A stretch of DNA of 64,000 nt, taken from positions 1,483,501 through 1,547,500 of the forward strand of contig NZ_JAUTBL010000001.1 in assembly GCF_030819275.1 (NCBI RefSeq), written 5' to 3'. The stretch's first letter is position 1, and the number at the start of each line of letters is the position of its first letter. The DNA is from Agrobacterium larrymoorei. Its GTDB lineage: Bacteria > Pseudomonadota > Alphaproteobacteria > Rhizobiales > Rhizobiaceae. The notes beneath the pieces are model-generated. The model did not search any database and had not been told where the DNA came from. It was given only the letters and a program-made list of their open reading frames with translations. The position numbers were made by a program, and so were the translations under genes. Positions 23,983 through 33,166 of this stretch are shown here, one piece after another.

Positions 23983-25425
23983 TCACGCTCTGCTCTGCGC
24001 TCTGCCTGCCTCTTCCTCCTGCAAGACGGGTGCGGCAATGTTCGCCAGCAATTCCGGCCTTAATGCTTCGATCAGTTGTTCGGCGCTCATATAGCCTTTT
24101 TCAAGCACGACCTGCGGTACGGTCCGGCCGCTTGCGAGCGCCTCGCGCGCAACCTCTGTCGCAGCGTAATAGCCGATCAACGGGTTGAGCGCCGTCGCAA
24201 GGCCTATCGATTCTTCCAAGCGGCGAGCCATAATATCGACATTGGCGGTAATGCCGACGACGCAGCGTTCCGCCAGTGTTCCGCAGGCAGTGCCGAGTTG
24301 GGCAATACTCTCCGACAGCGCCCGGACAATGACGGGCTCGAAGGCGTTCAGCTGAAGCTGTCCACCTTCTGCCGCCATGGTGACGGTGATGTCGTTGCCG
24401 ATGACCACGAAGGCCACCTGGTTGACGACTTCCGGGATGACAGGATTGACCTTGCCGGGCATGATGCTTGAGCCGGCCTGTACAGCTGGGAGATTGATTT
24501 CGCCAATGCCAGCGCGAGGGCCAGAGGACAGCAGGCGCAGGTCGTTGCAGGTCTTGGAGAGTTTGACTGCGATGCGCTTCAATACGCCCGAGAGATGGAC
24601 GAAAGCGCCGGGATCCTGCGTTGCCTCGATCAAGTCGCTCGCCGTCACCAGTGGTCGACCTGTCAGTTGCACGAGATGCTTGCAGGCAATCGCGGCATAA
24701 CCGGCAGGGGCGTTGAGGCCTGTGCCGATCGCCGTGGCGCCCAGATTGATCTCATGTAGCAATGCTGCGGATTCAATCAGGCGAGCGCGGTCTTCCCCCA
24801 GCATCACGGCAAAGGTGCGGAATTCCTGGCCGAGGGTCATCGGCACGGCATCCTGCAATTGCGTGCGCCCGACTTTCAGAATGCCGTCGAACTCACGGGC
24901 CTTGGCCTCGAAGGCGTCCTGGAGCACGAGCATGGAAGCGGCCAGTTCATCGATGGATTCGATCAAAGCTATGTTGATCGCCGTCGGATAGGCATCGTTG
25001 GTCGACTGGCTGAGGTTCACGTGGTCGTTCGGGTGCAGCCGACTGTAGTCACCTTTTGCATATCCGAGAATTTCCAGCGCGCGGTTGGCGATCACCTCGT
25101 TGGCATTCATGTTGGTCGACGTTCCGGCCCCACCCTGAATAACATCGACGATGAATTGATCATGGAGGGCACCGTCGCGGATCTCGCGGCAGGCTTTGAC
25201 GATGGCGTCCATGCGCTCCTGATCCAGCAGGCCCAGCTCATGGTTTGCCAGCGCAGCCGCCTCCTTCACAAAGGTCAGGCCGCGGATGAGATAGGGGTAG
25301 CGGCCGATCGTTGTCCCGGTGATCGGAAAATTCTCCGCCGCGCGCTGCGTATGCACACCCCAATAGGCTGCTTCCGGAATATCTTTTGGCCCGAGAAGAT
25401 CGCGTTCCTGACGCATCGTGATCAT
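23983..25425 (-). CDS. ansB: Aspartate ammonia-lyase (aspartase)
   Basis: The 480-residue product has the fumarase/aspartase signature GSSIMPGKVNPVIPEV and the substrate-loop residues TSTNMNANEV and HPNDHVNLSQSTND. It deaminates aspartate to fumarate and ammonia, the step after asparaginase. I chose the ATG at 25425 because GGAGG lies 6 bases before it. In R. etli the aspartase is the last gene of ansPAB; here it is inverted and divergent from ansPA. It converges on ansR. Confidence 0.93.
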   Translation of the reverse strand: MITMRQERDLLGPKDIPEAAYWGVHTQRAAENFPITGTTIGRYPYLIRGLTFVKEAAALANHELGLLDQERMDAIVKACREIRDGALHDQFIVDVIQGGAGTSTNMNANEVIANRALEILGYAKGDYSRLHPNDHVNLSQSTNDAYPTAINIALIESIDELAASMLVLQDAFEAKAREFDGILKVGRTQLQDAVPMTLGQEFRTFAVMLGEDRARLIESAALLHEINLGATAIGTGLNAPAGYAAIACKHLVQLTGRPLVTASDLIEATQDPGAFVHLSGVLKRIAVKLSKTCNDLRLLSSGPRAGIGEINLPAVQAGSSIMPGKVNPVIPEVVNQVAFVVIGNDITVTMAAEGGQLQLNAFEPVIVRALSESIAQLGTACGTLAERCVVGITANVDIMARRLEESIGLATALNPLIGYYAATEVAREALASGRTVPQVVLEKGYMSAEQLIEALRPELLANIAAPVLQEEEAGRAQSRA

Positions 25426-25448
25426 GTCATCCTCCATGGTGATCCGAT

Positions 25449-25475
25449 AAATCTGTAAAGCTGCTAGACAGATTT
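25449..25475. promoter_or_regulatory. Candidate AnsR operator 1 (aspartase side)
   Basis: Perfect inverted repeat AAATCTGT-N11-ACAGATTT, 24 bases upstream of the aspartase start. A second copy with the same 11-base spacing lies at 25560-25584. Confidence 0.6.
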
Positions 25476-25559
25476 TTCTTGGTTTAGTCCTGTCCATGAT
25501 GTAGGTCAATGGCCGGGGAGAGGGTTGACGGGCGCGCAGCCGGAAACTAAGGGGATCAA

Positions 25560-25584
25560 AAATCTGTCATGCAGCCTTACAGAA
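25560..25584. promoter_or_regulatory. Candidate AnsR operator 2 (permease side)
   Basis: AAATCTGT-N11-ACAGAA repeats operator 1 (left arm identical, right arm 5 of 8 positions) with identical spacing, 112 bases upstream of the ansP start. Confidence 0.5.
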
Positions 25585-25695
25585 CGGCTGCGTCGTTCTC
25601 CGGGCGCTTACCTTGTGAAGGGCATTCTTGCATAAGGACAGAACGGGTCATTCATCAAGTCTATGGACGATAGCTCTGAGGGAGGAGCGACACCA

Positions 25696-27165
25696 GTGGA
25701 TAAGGTAACTCAAGCAAACCATGAACGTCAGGTCGAAGTCCAGGAGGATTTCGGCTATCACAAGGCACTCAAACCGCGCCAGATTCAGATGATCGCCATT
25801 GGCGGCGCGATCGGAACGGGGCTTTTCCTTGGGGCAGGCGGGCGCCTTGCCATTGCTGGTCCCGCTCTCATCTTCGTCTATGCAATCTGCGGCTTCTTCG
25901 CCTTTCTGGTGCTTCGAGCCCTTGGCGAATTGATCATGCACCGTCCGACCTCCGGCTCTTTTGTCTCCTATGCGCGTGAGTTCTACGGCGAGAAGATGGC
26001 CTTTGCCGTTGGTTGGATGTACTGGATGAACTGGGCGATGACCTCGGTTGCCGATGTGACGGCCGTCGCCCTCTACATGAATTTCTTCAAGCAATATGTG
26101 CCCTGGATGCAGGGCATCGACCAGTGGGTGTTTGCGCTCGGGGCGCTCATCATCGTGCTCGGTATGAACATGCTGTCGGTCAAGGTGTTCGGCGAACTGG
26201 AATTTTGGTTCAGCCTGATCAAAGTCCTGGCGCTGTTCACCTTCCTGATCGTCGGCGTCTACTTCGTCATTTTCGGAACGCCGATTGAAGGCCACGTCAC
26301 CGGCTTCAGCCTGATTGCCGATAATGGCGGCTTCTTCCCCAACGGTATCCTGCCGGCCTTCGTCATCATTCAAGGCGTGCTCTTTGCCTATGCCTCTATC
26401 GAATTGATCGGTACGACGGCGGGTGAGACGGAGGATCCACGCAAGGTCATGCCGAAAGCAATCCGCACCGTCGTCTTCCGCCTTCTGGTTTTCTACGTCG
26501 GCTCAGTCCTGCTTCTTACGCTTCTCCTGCCCTACACGGCTTACAAGGCAGGCGAGAGCCCCTTCGTGACCTTCTTCGGCTCCATCGGTGTTGAAGGTGC
26601 AGACATCGTGATGAACCTCGTGGTGCTGACCGCTGTGCTGTCGTCGCTCAATGCCGGCCTTTACTCAACTGGTCGCATCCTGCATTCGATGGCAGTTTCC
26701 GGTTCTGCGCCGGCCGCGCTTGCGAAGATGAACAAGGCAGGGGTGCCCTATGGCGGTATTGCGGTAACGGCGGTCGTCACTGTGTTCGGCGTCATCCTCA
26801 ACGCCATTGTTCCTTCTGAAGCGTTTGAAATTGCGCTCAATCTTGCCGCACTTGGCATCATTTGCGCCTGGGGCGTCATCGTGTTATGCCAACTCAAGCT
26901 GTGGCATCTGTCCCGGCAGGGGAAGATGCAGCGTCCGGATTTCAGCATGTTTGGCGCGCCTTACACGGGCATTCTGACACTTGTCTTCCTGTTTGGCGTT
27001 CTGGTGCTGATGGCATTCGATTACCCCGCGGGCACATATACCGTTGGCTCTCTTATCGTCATCGCGCCGACTTTGGTGGGGGGATGGTATTTGATGCGTG
27101 GGCGTATCCAGCAATTGTCGAAAGCACAGGCGCCGAGTGACGCCGCTGCGCCGGGCCAGAGATGA
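25696..27165 (+). CDS. ansP: L-asparagine permease
   Basis: The 489-residue product is an amino acid permease of the APC superfamily with about 12 membrane segments. Its first transmembrane segment carries the signature [19 protein letters not shown], and [20 protein letters not shown] lies between segments 6 and 7. It resembles AnsP/GabP/CycA. I chose the GTG at 25696 because GGAGGAG ends 8 bases before it. Its stop overlaps the asparaginase start by 4 bases (ATGA), so the two are translationally coupled. Confidence 0.9.
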   Translation: MDKVTQANHERQVEVQEDFGYHKALKPRQIQMIAIGGAIGTGLFLGAGGRLAIAGPALIFVYAICGFFAFLVLRALGELIMHRPTSGSFVSYAREFYGEKMAFAVGWMYWMNWAMTSVADVTAVALYMNFFKQYVPWMQGIDQWVFALGALIIVLGMNMLSVKVFGELEFWFSLIKVLALFTFLIVGVYFVIFGTPIEGHVTGFSLIADNGGFFPNGILPAFVIIQGVLFAYASIELIGTTAGETEDPRKVMPKAIRTVVFRLLVFYVGSVLLLTLLLPYTAYKAGESPFVTFFGSIGVEGADIVMNLVVLTAVLSSLNAGLYSTGRILHSMAVSGSAPAALAKMNKAGVPYGGIAVTAVVTVFGVILNAIVPSEAFEIALNLAALGIICAWGVIVLCQLKLWHLSRQGKMQRPDFSMFGAPYTGILTLVFLFGVLVLMAFDYPAGTYTVGSLIVIAPTLVGGWYLMRGRIQQLSKAQAPSDAAAPGQR

Positions 27166-28121
27166 CCGTAAGCATTTCGACCGATCATCACGAAGGGCTG
27201 GTGGCGGTCATTGCCACCGGCGGAACCATCGCAAGTCAGCGTGACGAGACGGGCGCTGCGAAACCCTCGCTATCCGGGGAAAATCTGCTCTCAGGTCTTG
27301 GTGGCGAGATTTCCCTGAAGCCGGTTGAACTCATGGCGACGGATTCGTCCAGCCTGACGATTTCCGACATGCAGGCAATAAGCGATGCGGTGGGCAAAGA
27401 GCTTGCCGACCCGACGGTTCGGGGTGTCGTGGTGCTTCACGGCACGGATGCCATGGAAGAAACCTCTTTGCTCGTGCATTTACAGCACAGCTTGAGCAAA
27501 CCGGTTATTTTCACGGGCGCCCAATTCACGGCTGACAATCCACAATCGGACGGGCCGGGAAATCTCCAGGCTGCGATTGCCGCCGCCGCTGACGCATCCA
27601 ACAGCGATAAGGGCGTGCTGATTTCCTTCGGCGGTAAGTTGCTGACCGTCTGGGGGCTTTACAAGCGTTCGGCAGACGATCCGGATGCCTTTGATCTCGC
27701 AGACCCTGATATCTGTCCTCAGAGCGCCACGCTGCCAGCGCCAGTCCGCACTGTCCGCGTCGATATCGTCGCGATCTATCCCGGTTGCGAGGCTACTCAT
27801 ATCGATGCCAGCCTCGCGGCTGGCGCAAAAGGAATCGTTTTGTCCGCACTCGGCTCGGGCAACGCCAATGCCCGCATCGTGGAGGCCGTGCAGCGTTGTT
27901 GCGACAGGAACGTCCCGGTCGTCGTGTCCAGCCGCGTGCCCGTCGGTCGTCTTGTCGCCGGTTATGGCGGCGGTGGAGGCGGTCACGACATGGGCAATGT
28001 TGGAGCGGTGCATTCGACGACCTTGAGGCCAGGTCAGGCGAGAATTCTGTTGGCTTGCCTTCTTGCAGCGTCGGCCAGCCGTGATAACATTGCGCGCGCT
28101 TTCAACGATTTCTGCGATTGA
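27162..28121 (+). CDS. ansA: L-asparaginase
   Basis: The 319-residue product has both threonine motifs of the bacterial-type asparaginase: IATGGTIAS (T22) and HGTDAMEET (residues 93-101). It hydrolyses asparagine to aspartate and ammonia. No signal peptide is visible, so it is cytosolic. A glycine-rich [11 protein letters not shown] stretch lies near residue 270. It is translationally coupled to ansP, fitting uptake and hydrolysis, with aspartase next. Confidence 0.92.
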   Translation: MTVSISTDHHEGLVAVIATGGTIASQRDETGAAKPSLSGENLLSGLGGEISLKPVELMATDSSSLTISDMQAISDAVGKELADPTVRGVVVLHGTDAMEETSLLVHLQHSLSKPVIFTGAQFTADNPQSDGPGNLQAAIAAAADASNSDKGVLISFGGKLLTVWGLYKRSADDPDAFDLADPDICPQSATLPAPVRTVRVDIVAIYPGCEATHIDASLAAGAKGIVLSALGSGNANARIVEAVQRCCDRNVPVVVSSRVPVGRLVAGYGGGGGGHDMGNVGAVHSTTLRPGQARILLACLLAASASRDNIARAFNDFCD

Positions 28122-28224
28122 AATTCGTGGCCGGATAACACAGAAATGGCAAAAATGTGATCTCCGCGGAACCTATCCTGTTGCATCCTGTTAAGCATCA
28201 AGGGAAATTAATAGGGGGCTTTTC

Positions 28225-30564
28225 ATGGCGGTTACTGTCACTGCTGTCGCTCTGACGCTCATTGGGCTTGCGCTTTTCGGCTTCGGATCCCAACTCGTAA
28301 TGCTTGGCGGCAGCGTATATTATGCGCTCGCCGGGCTCGCCTTCATCATTACGGCAATTCTTCTTTTCAAGCGAAACAAGGCGGCGCTGCATTTTTACGC
28401 GCTCTTCGTGCTCGCGACACTCTGCTGGGCTCTCTGGGAAGTCGGTCTGGACTGGTGGCAGCTTGGGCCGCGTGGCGGCCTGATCATCGTGATTGGCATC
28501 TGGCTGCTGATGCCCTGGATCCGTAAGCCGCTCGGTTTTGTCAGTCCAACGGGCATTCGTTACGGAGCCAACGCCGTTCCGCTGCTTGCAGCCGTCGTCA
28601 TTTCCATGGGCGTGGCCGCCTTCTCGATGACGCAGGACCCGCATGACCAGGAGGGCAATTTGCCGACGGAGGTCGTCAACAATGCGCCATCTTATGGAAA
28701 CCCTGTTCCAGACGGCGAGTGGCATCAATATGGGCGGACCTCCTATGGACAGCGTTATTCGCCGCTGACACAGATCACCACCGCAAATGTCGGCGATCTG
28801 AAAGAGGCCTGGCGTTACCAGACCGGCGACGTCAAGCTTCCCGGCGACGTTGGCGAAACGACCTATCAGGTGACGCCGCTGAAGGTCGGCAAAACGCTTT
28901 ACCTCTGCACACCGCACAATTGGGCGATCGCCATCGATGCGGCGACTGGCAAGGAAAAGTGGAAGTACGATCCGAATGTTGGTCTCAATCCCAATCGTCA
29001 GCATCAGACATGCCGCGGCGTAACCTATTATGCCGATCCGACCGCTCAGGCAGGCGCGCAATGCGCCGCCCGCGTCTATCTCCCAACATCCGACGCTCGC
29101 CTGATCGCGCTCGACGCCGAAAACGGCCAGGTTTGCACGTCTTTTGCTGACCAGGGTGTTCTGCACCTGGAGACCGGCATGAAGTACAACCCGGCTGGCT
29201 ACTACTATTCCACGTCGCCGCCCGCCATCGCCGGCAACAAGATCATCGTCGGTGGCGCAGTCAATGACAACTACTCCACCCAGGAACAGTCCGGCGTTAT
29301 CCGCGCCTTCGACGTGAACAGCGGCGAGTTGCTGTGGAACTGGGATTCCGGAAACCCTACCCAGACCCAACCGCTTCCGCCGGGTCAGACCTATACGACC
29401 AACTCTCCCAACAGCTGGTCCGTATTCAGCGTCGATGAAGCGCTTGGGCTCGTCTACATTCCTTTGGGGAATCAAGTTCCAGACCAGCTCGGAATGGGTC
29501 GGAGCGAGAGTGTAGAGAAATACTCCTCGTCGATTGTGGCACTCGACGTAAACACCGGGCAGGACCGCTGGGTCCGGCAGACCGTGCATCACGACCTATG
29601 GGATATGGATGTGCCTGCACAGCCGGTACTACTCGACATAACAAAGCCGGATGGTCAGTCTGTTCCCGCTCTCGTCGGGCCGACCAAGCAGGGCGATATC
29701 TATGTGCTGGACCGTCGGACGGGTGAACCGATCCTGCCGGTGACCGAAGAACCGGCACCCGGTGGCGCAATTCCGGAAGATTTCTCCGCGCCAACGCAGC
29801 CGACCTCTGCATTGACGTTCAAGCCCGAGCCGCTGCAAGAAAAGAACATGTGGGGCGTCTCACTGTTCGATCAGCTCGCCTGCCGCATCAAGTTCCATCA
29901 GCTGAATTACGAAGGTCGCTACACGCCGCCGTCCTTGAAGGGTACGCTCGTTTATCCGGGCAACTTCGGTACCTTCAATTGGGGCAGTGTTGCGGTCGAT
30001 CCCGAGCGCCAGGTGATGTTCGGAATGCCGACCTATCTTGCCTTCACCTCGCAGCTCATTCCGCGCGACAAAGTCCCGCCGAAGGGGCAGGATGAGAAGG
30101 GCAGTGAGCAGGGTCTGAACCGCAACGACGGCGCGCCCTATGCCGTGTTGATGGGCCCGTTCCTGAGCCCGATCGGCATCCCTTGCCAGGCGCCACCGTG
30201 GGGCTATGTCGCAGGAGCCGATCTCAGAACCGGCAAGGTTGCGTATAAGCACAAGAACGGCACGGTCTATGACATGACGCCACTGCCGCTTCCCTTCAGG
30301 GTCGGCGTGCCGGGTATCGGCGGCCCGATGATCACCAAGGGTGGCGTGGCCTTCCTCGGTGCAGCGGTCGACAACTATCTGCGCGCCTACGATCTGACCA
30401 GCGGAAAGCAGTTATGGGAGGCAAGATTGCCCGCGGGCGGGCAGGCCACGCCCATGACCTACGCTCTCGACGATGGCAAGCAATATGTCGTGATGGTTGC
30501 AGGCGGTCACGGATCGGTCGGCACGAAGCCTGGTGATTACGTCATCGCCTATACGCTCCCCTAA
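28225..30564 (+). CDS. gcd: Membrane-bound PQQ-dependent glucose dehydrogenase
   Basis: The 779-residue product has five N-terminal membrane helices (residues about 5-140), then a periplasmic beta-propeller with the PQQ-binding blocks PVPDGEWHQYGRTSYGQRYS, GMKYNPAGYYYSTSPP and DLWDMDVPAQP. It oxidises glucose to gluconolactone in the periplasm and passes electrons to ubiquinone. AGGGGG precedes the ATG. It stands alone and is followed by a terminator. No PQQ biosynthesis gene is in the window. Confidence 0.95.
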   Translation: MAVTVTAVALTLIGLALFGFGSQLVMLGGSVYYALAGLAFIITAILLFKRNKAALHFYALFVLATLCWALWEVGLDWWQLGPRGGLIIVIGIWLLMPWIRKPLGFVSPTGIRYGANAVPLLAAVVISMGVAAFSMTQDPHDQEGNLPTEVVNNAPSYGNPVPDGEWHQYGRTSYGQRYSPLTQITTANVGDLKEAWRYQTGDVKLPGDVGETTYQVTPLKVGKTLYLCTPHNWAIAIDAATGKEKWKYDPNVGLNPNRQHQTCRGVTYYADPTAQAGAQCAARVYLPTSDARLIALDAENGQVCTSFADQGVLHLETGMKYNPAGYYYSTSPPAIAGNKIIVGGAVNDNYSTQEQSGVIRAFDVNSGELLWNWDSGNPTQTQPLPPGQTYTTNSPNSWSVFSVDEALGLVYIPLGNQVPDQLGMGRSESVEKYSSSIVALDVNTGQDRWVRQTVHHDLWDMDVPAQPVLLDITKPDGQSVPALVGPTKQGDIYVLDRRTGEPILPVTEEPAPGGAIPEDFSAPTQPTSALTFKPEPLQEKNMWGVSLFDQLACRIKFHQLNYEGRYTPPSLKGTLVYPGNFGTFNWGSVAVDPERQVMFGMPTYLAFTSQLIPRDKVPPKGQDEKGSEQGLNRNDGAPYAVLMGPFLSPIGIPCQAPPWGYVAGADLRTGKVAYKHKNGTVYDMTPLPLPFRVGVPGIGGPMITKGGVAFLGAAVDNYLRAYDLTSGKQLWEARLPAGGQATPMTYALDDGKQYVVMVAGGHGSVGTKPGDYVIAYTLP

Positions 30565-30590
30565 CCGGAGCATTTCGTTAAAACCCTTGA

Positions 30591-30617
30591 TGGCCGGGAC
30601 TTGTTTCCGGCCATTTT
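30591..30617 (+). terminator. Rho-independent terminator after gcd
   Basis: Stem TGGCCGG/CCGGCCA with a 9-base loop, followed by TTTTG, 27 bases after the stop codon. Confidence 0.8.
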
Positions 30618-30677
30618 GTTTCTCAAGCGCAAGTTAATAAGCTTGTATTTGGTATGTAATAACATTACACGACGTCG

Positions 30678-30706
30678 CTTGACGGACCAGATCAAATAGG
30701 TCTATC
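30678..30706 (+). promoter_or_regulatory. Probable promoter of the riboswitch transcript
   Basis: CTTGAC at 30678-30683 and CTATCT 18 bases later resemble the alphaproteobacterial housekeeping consensus (CTTGAC-N17-CTATAT). They lie just before the riboswitch. Confidence 0.5.
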
Positions 30707-30715
30707 TGGCTTATG

Positions 30716-30912
30716 ACGGTTCCAAGCGAGAGATCGCGAGGAATAATAGGGAACACGGTGCGGGGATTGTCTCCAAGGCCGTGGCTGCCCCCGCAACTGT
30801 TAGCGGATTGTCGAGCACTCGTGACGCATTTACCTGCGTCGGGCCACTGCGAATCTATCGTGGGAAGGCGGGCAAGACGATCATCCGTGAGCCAGGAGAC
30901 CTGCCGTCATAA
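30716..30912 (+). promoter_or_regulatory. Cobalamin riboswitch
   Basis: The conserved core is present in order: GGTTCC, TAATAGGGAACACGGTG, GGCTGCCCCCGCAACTGT, the B12-box element GCCACTG at 30843-30849, GGGAAGGCGGG, and GAGCCAGGAGACCTGCC at 30889-30905. It precedes the BtuFCD-like importer, so adenosylcobalamin should repress the importer. No terminator follows the aptamer; a strong Shine-Dalgarno (CAGGAGACGTC before the ATG at 30959) lies downstream, so control is probably at translation. Confidence 0.93.
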
Positions 30913-30958
30913 GTTCATTCCAATGTCACGGGCGGGGATGCCCTGAACAGGAGACGTC

Positions 30959-31069
30959 ATGATTGTTATTTGCGCCCTTCAGCGCTCACATCCATCTGTG
31001 TTTTTTCCTCGTTCTCGATCGTCTCACGCACGTTGCTGTCGAATGAGTGTTTCATTCGCGCTCACATGA
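30959..31069 (+). CDS. Short leader ORF under riboswitch control (36 aa)
   Basis: An ATG at 30959 with the best Shine-Dalgarno in the region (CAGGAG, 5-bp spacing) opens a 36-codon frame, MIVICALQRSHPSVFF and so on. Its TGA overlaps an in-frame ATG (31066) of the binding-protein gene as ATGA. This is the arrangement of a leader peptide translationally coupled to the main gene, so the riboswitch could act on its initiation. The peptide has no recognised family and might not be functional in itself. Confidence 0.5.
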   Translation: MIVICALQRSHPSVFFPRSRSSHARCCRMSVSFALT

Positions 31070-31116
31070 CGGCGTATGCCTTTGGCAACGTCGACGATTT
31101 CGGGGATTATCGAACC

Positions 31117-32142
31117 ATGACATTTCACTTCACCGGCGCATTTCTCGCGGCGGCATTCGCTGCACTCTCGACGGTGCCGAACACGGCAGAGGCTGCGGAA
31201 ACGACCTACCCCTTGACGCTGAAAAATTGCGGCAGGGACGTCACCTTCAAGCACGCGCCACAGCGCACCGTTTCTCTCGGTCAAAGCACCACGGAAATCC
31301 TTTATCTGTTGGGACTGGCCGATAGGGTTGTGGGAACGGCCGTCTGGATCGGACCCGTGATCAAGGGTTATGAAGAGGCCAACGCCAAGGTGGAGCGCCT
31401 CGCGGACAATGATCCGAGTTTTGAGAGCGTTGTGGCGAAGAAGCCGGATCTCGTCACCGCTCAGTTTCAATGGCATGTCGGTCCGGAAGGCATCGTTGCG
31501 AAGCCTGAGCAATTCGAAGAGCTCGGGATTTCCGTATATACATCGCCTGCGGATTGCACCGGAAAGGACAATTCGGGCGGTGGCGATGGCGTCAGACGTT
31601 CTGTCTTCACCATGGACCAGATCTACCAAGAGATCGCTGAACTCGCGCAAATCTTCAATGTCGAAGACCGAGGTGAGAAGCTCATCGCCGACCTGAAGGC
31701 CCGCGAGGACGCTGCGCGTCAGAAGATCGCATCGATGGATGGCAAGCTCTCTGCCGTCTTCTGGTTCTCCAGCGCTGAGCTGGATATCGATCCTTACGTC
31801 GCAGGCAAGAACGGTGCGCCCGGCTATATCATGTCAGCGCTCGGCATCAAAAATGTCATCGATAGCGAAGAGGAATGGCCCACAGTCGGCTGGGAAACCA
31901 TCGCCAAATCCAATCCCAGCATCATCGTTGCGGGTAAGATGGACCGTCGCCGTTTTCCAGCTGACGATATCGCCGTGAAGCTGAAATTCCTGAAGGATGA
32001 TCCGGTCACAAGCCTGATGCCGGCCGTCAAGGACAACCATATCGTCGTGATGGATGCACAGGCGATGAACCCGACGATCCGAACCATCGACGGCATCGAG
32101 GTGTTGGCCGACCAGATCGTTCAACTCGGCCTGGCGAAGTAA
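31117..32142 (+). CDS. BtuF-like periplasmic binding protein of a cobalamin/corrinoid importer
   Basis: From ATG 31117 the product is 341 residues and begins with a Sec signal peptide (MTFHFTGAFLAAAFAALSTV, cleaved near AEA-A). The mature part is the TroA/BtuF/FhuD fold: APQRTVSLGQSTTEILYLLG is the canonical first block. It is the first of three transporter genes after the cobalamin riboswitch, so it probably binds B12 or a corrinoid. An in-frame ATG at 31066 coupled to the leader ORF could add 17 residues. Iron-siderophore uptake cannot be excluded from the protein alone. Confidence 0.8.
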   Translation: MTFHFTGAFLAAAFAALSTVPNTAEAAETTYPLTLKNCGRDVTFKHAPQRTVSLGQSTTEILYLLGLADRVVGTAVWIGPVIKGYEEANAKVERLADNDPSFESVVAKKPDLVTAQFQWHVGPEGIVAKPEQFEELGISVYTSPADCTGKDNSGGGDGVRRSVFTMDQIYQEIAELAQIFNVEDRGEKLIADLKAREDAARQKIASMDGKLSAVFWFSSAELDIDPYVAGKNGAPGYIMSALGIKNVIDSEEEWPTVGWETIAKSNPSIIVAGKMDRRRFPADDIAVKLKFLKDDPVTSLMPAVKDNHIVVMDAQAMNPTIRTIDGIEVLADQIVQLGLAK

Positions 32143-32146
32143 GCCT

Positions 32147-33166
32147 ATGCCCGTTTCTTTGCTCTACGCCCGTGCTGCCGTCATTGCAGCCGGGTGCCTT
32201 TTGGTGGCGCTTTGGCTTGGCGCCTCCATTGGCGAAACCTCCATTCCGATGGAGGTTGTCGCCAAGACGGTCGCCAATCGCCTCTGGCATGCCGGATATC
32301 CGCTGGATGCCATCGATGAAGGCATTATCTGGAATTATCGTTTGAGCCGCGCCGTAGTCGCCGCCTGTTGTGGGGCAGCCCTCGCCGTGTCTGGGGTGGT
32401 GTTGCAATCGCTGCTGCGCAATCCGCTTGCTGACCCCTACATTCTCGGCATCTCCGCCGGGGCGTCGACCGGCGCCGTCGGCGTTGCAATCCTTGGCCTG
32501 GGTGCTGGCATGCTGACCATGCCTCTCGGTGCATTTCTCGGCGCGCTCCTCGCCTTTGCGCTTGTCAGCCTGCTGGCGCTTAGGGCCGGGCGGGGCAACA
32601 GCGCAATCATTCTGGCCGGCGTCGCCGGTTCGCAGTTGTTCAACGCGCTCACCTCTTTCATCGTCACCAAGGCTGCCAATGCTGAGCAGGCCAGGGGCAT
32701 CATGTTCTGGTTGCTCGGCAACCTGTCCGGCGTTCGCTGGACGGATGTCTCGCTTGCCCTTCCGATCGCCATTTTCGGCCTCGTTGTCTGCCTCTGGCAT
32801 GCCCGGGCGCTGGACGCCTTTACCTTCGGAGCGGGATCGGCCGCTTCTCTAGGAGTACCCGTGCGTCGCGTCTATGTGGTGCTGACAGGCACCGCTGCCC
32901 TGATGACGGCGGTCATGGTCAGCATCGTCGGCTCGATCGGCTTTATTGGTCTCGTTATTCCCCATGCTGCACGCCTGGTCGTCGGCGTTCGCCACGGACG
33001 CCTGCTTCCGGCTGCCGCATTGATCGGCGCCATCTTCATGATCGGTGCCGATATTCTTTCCCGCACCATCATCGCCGGCCAGGTTCTGCCAATTGGTGTC
33101 ATCACCGCACTATTCGGTGCGCCCGCCTTCGCGCTTATCCTTTCGCAGCGGCGGAGGGTGGCATAA
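32147..33166 (+). CDS. BtuC-like FecCD-family permease
   Basis: The 339-residue product has about nine or ten membrane helices and the FecCD blocks YRLSRAVVAACCGAALAVSG and LRNPLADPYILGISAGASTG. It forms the channel of a vitamin B12 or siderophore importer. It follows the binding protein after 4 bases and its stop TAA overlaps the next ATG (TAATG), showing a tight operon. Confidence 0.88.
   Translation: MPVSLLYARAAVIAAGCLLVALWLGASIGETSIPMEVVAKTVANRLWHAGYPLDAIDEGIIWNYRLSRAVVAACCGAALAVSGVVLQSLLRNPLADPYILGISAGASTGAVGVAILGLGAGMLTMPLGAFLGALLAFALVSLLALRAGRGNSAIILAGVAGSQLFNALTSFIVTKAANAEQARGIMFWLLGNLSGVRWTDVSLALPIAIFGLVVCLWHARALDAFTFGAGSAASLGVPVRRVYVVLTGTAALMTAVMVSIVGSIGFIGLVIPHAARLVVGVRHGRLLPAAALIGAIFMIGADILSRTIIAGQVLPIGVITALFGAPAFALILSQRRRVA

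Noticed and set aside
25680..25690. GGGAGGAG before ansP as a partner of the CCUCCUCC loops
   Set aside because: It is simply the ribosome binding site of ansP, not a hairpin loop; any such site would match an anti-SD motif.
28166..28195. EcfG-type promoter before gcd (GGAAC near 28169)
   Set aside because: The spacing to the nearest GTT is only about 14-15 bases and CGTT is absent.
28198..29592. 464-codon minus-strand frame opposite gcd
   Set aside because: Shadow of gcd; rich in residues produced by reverse-reading GC-rich codons.
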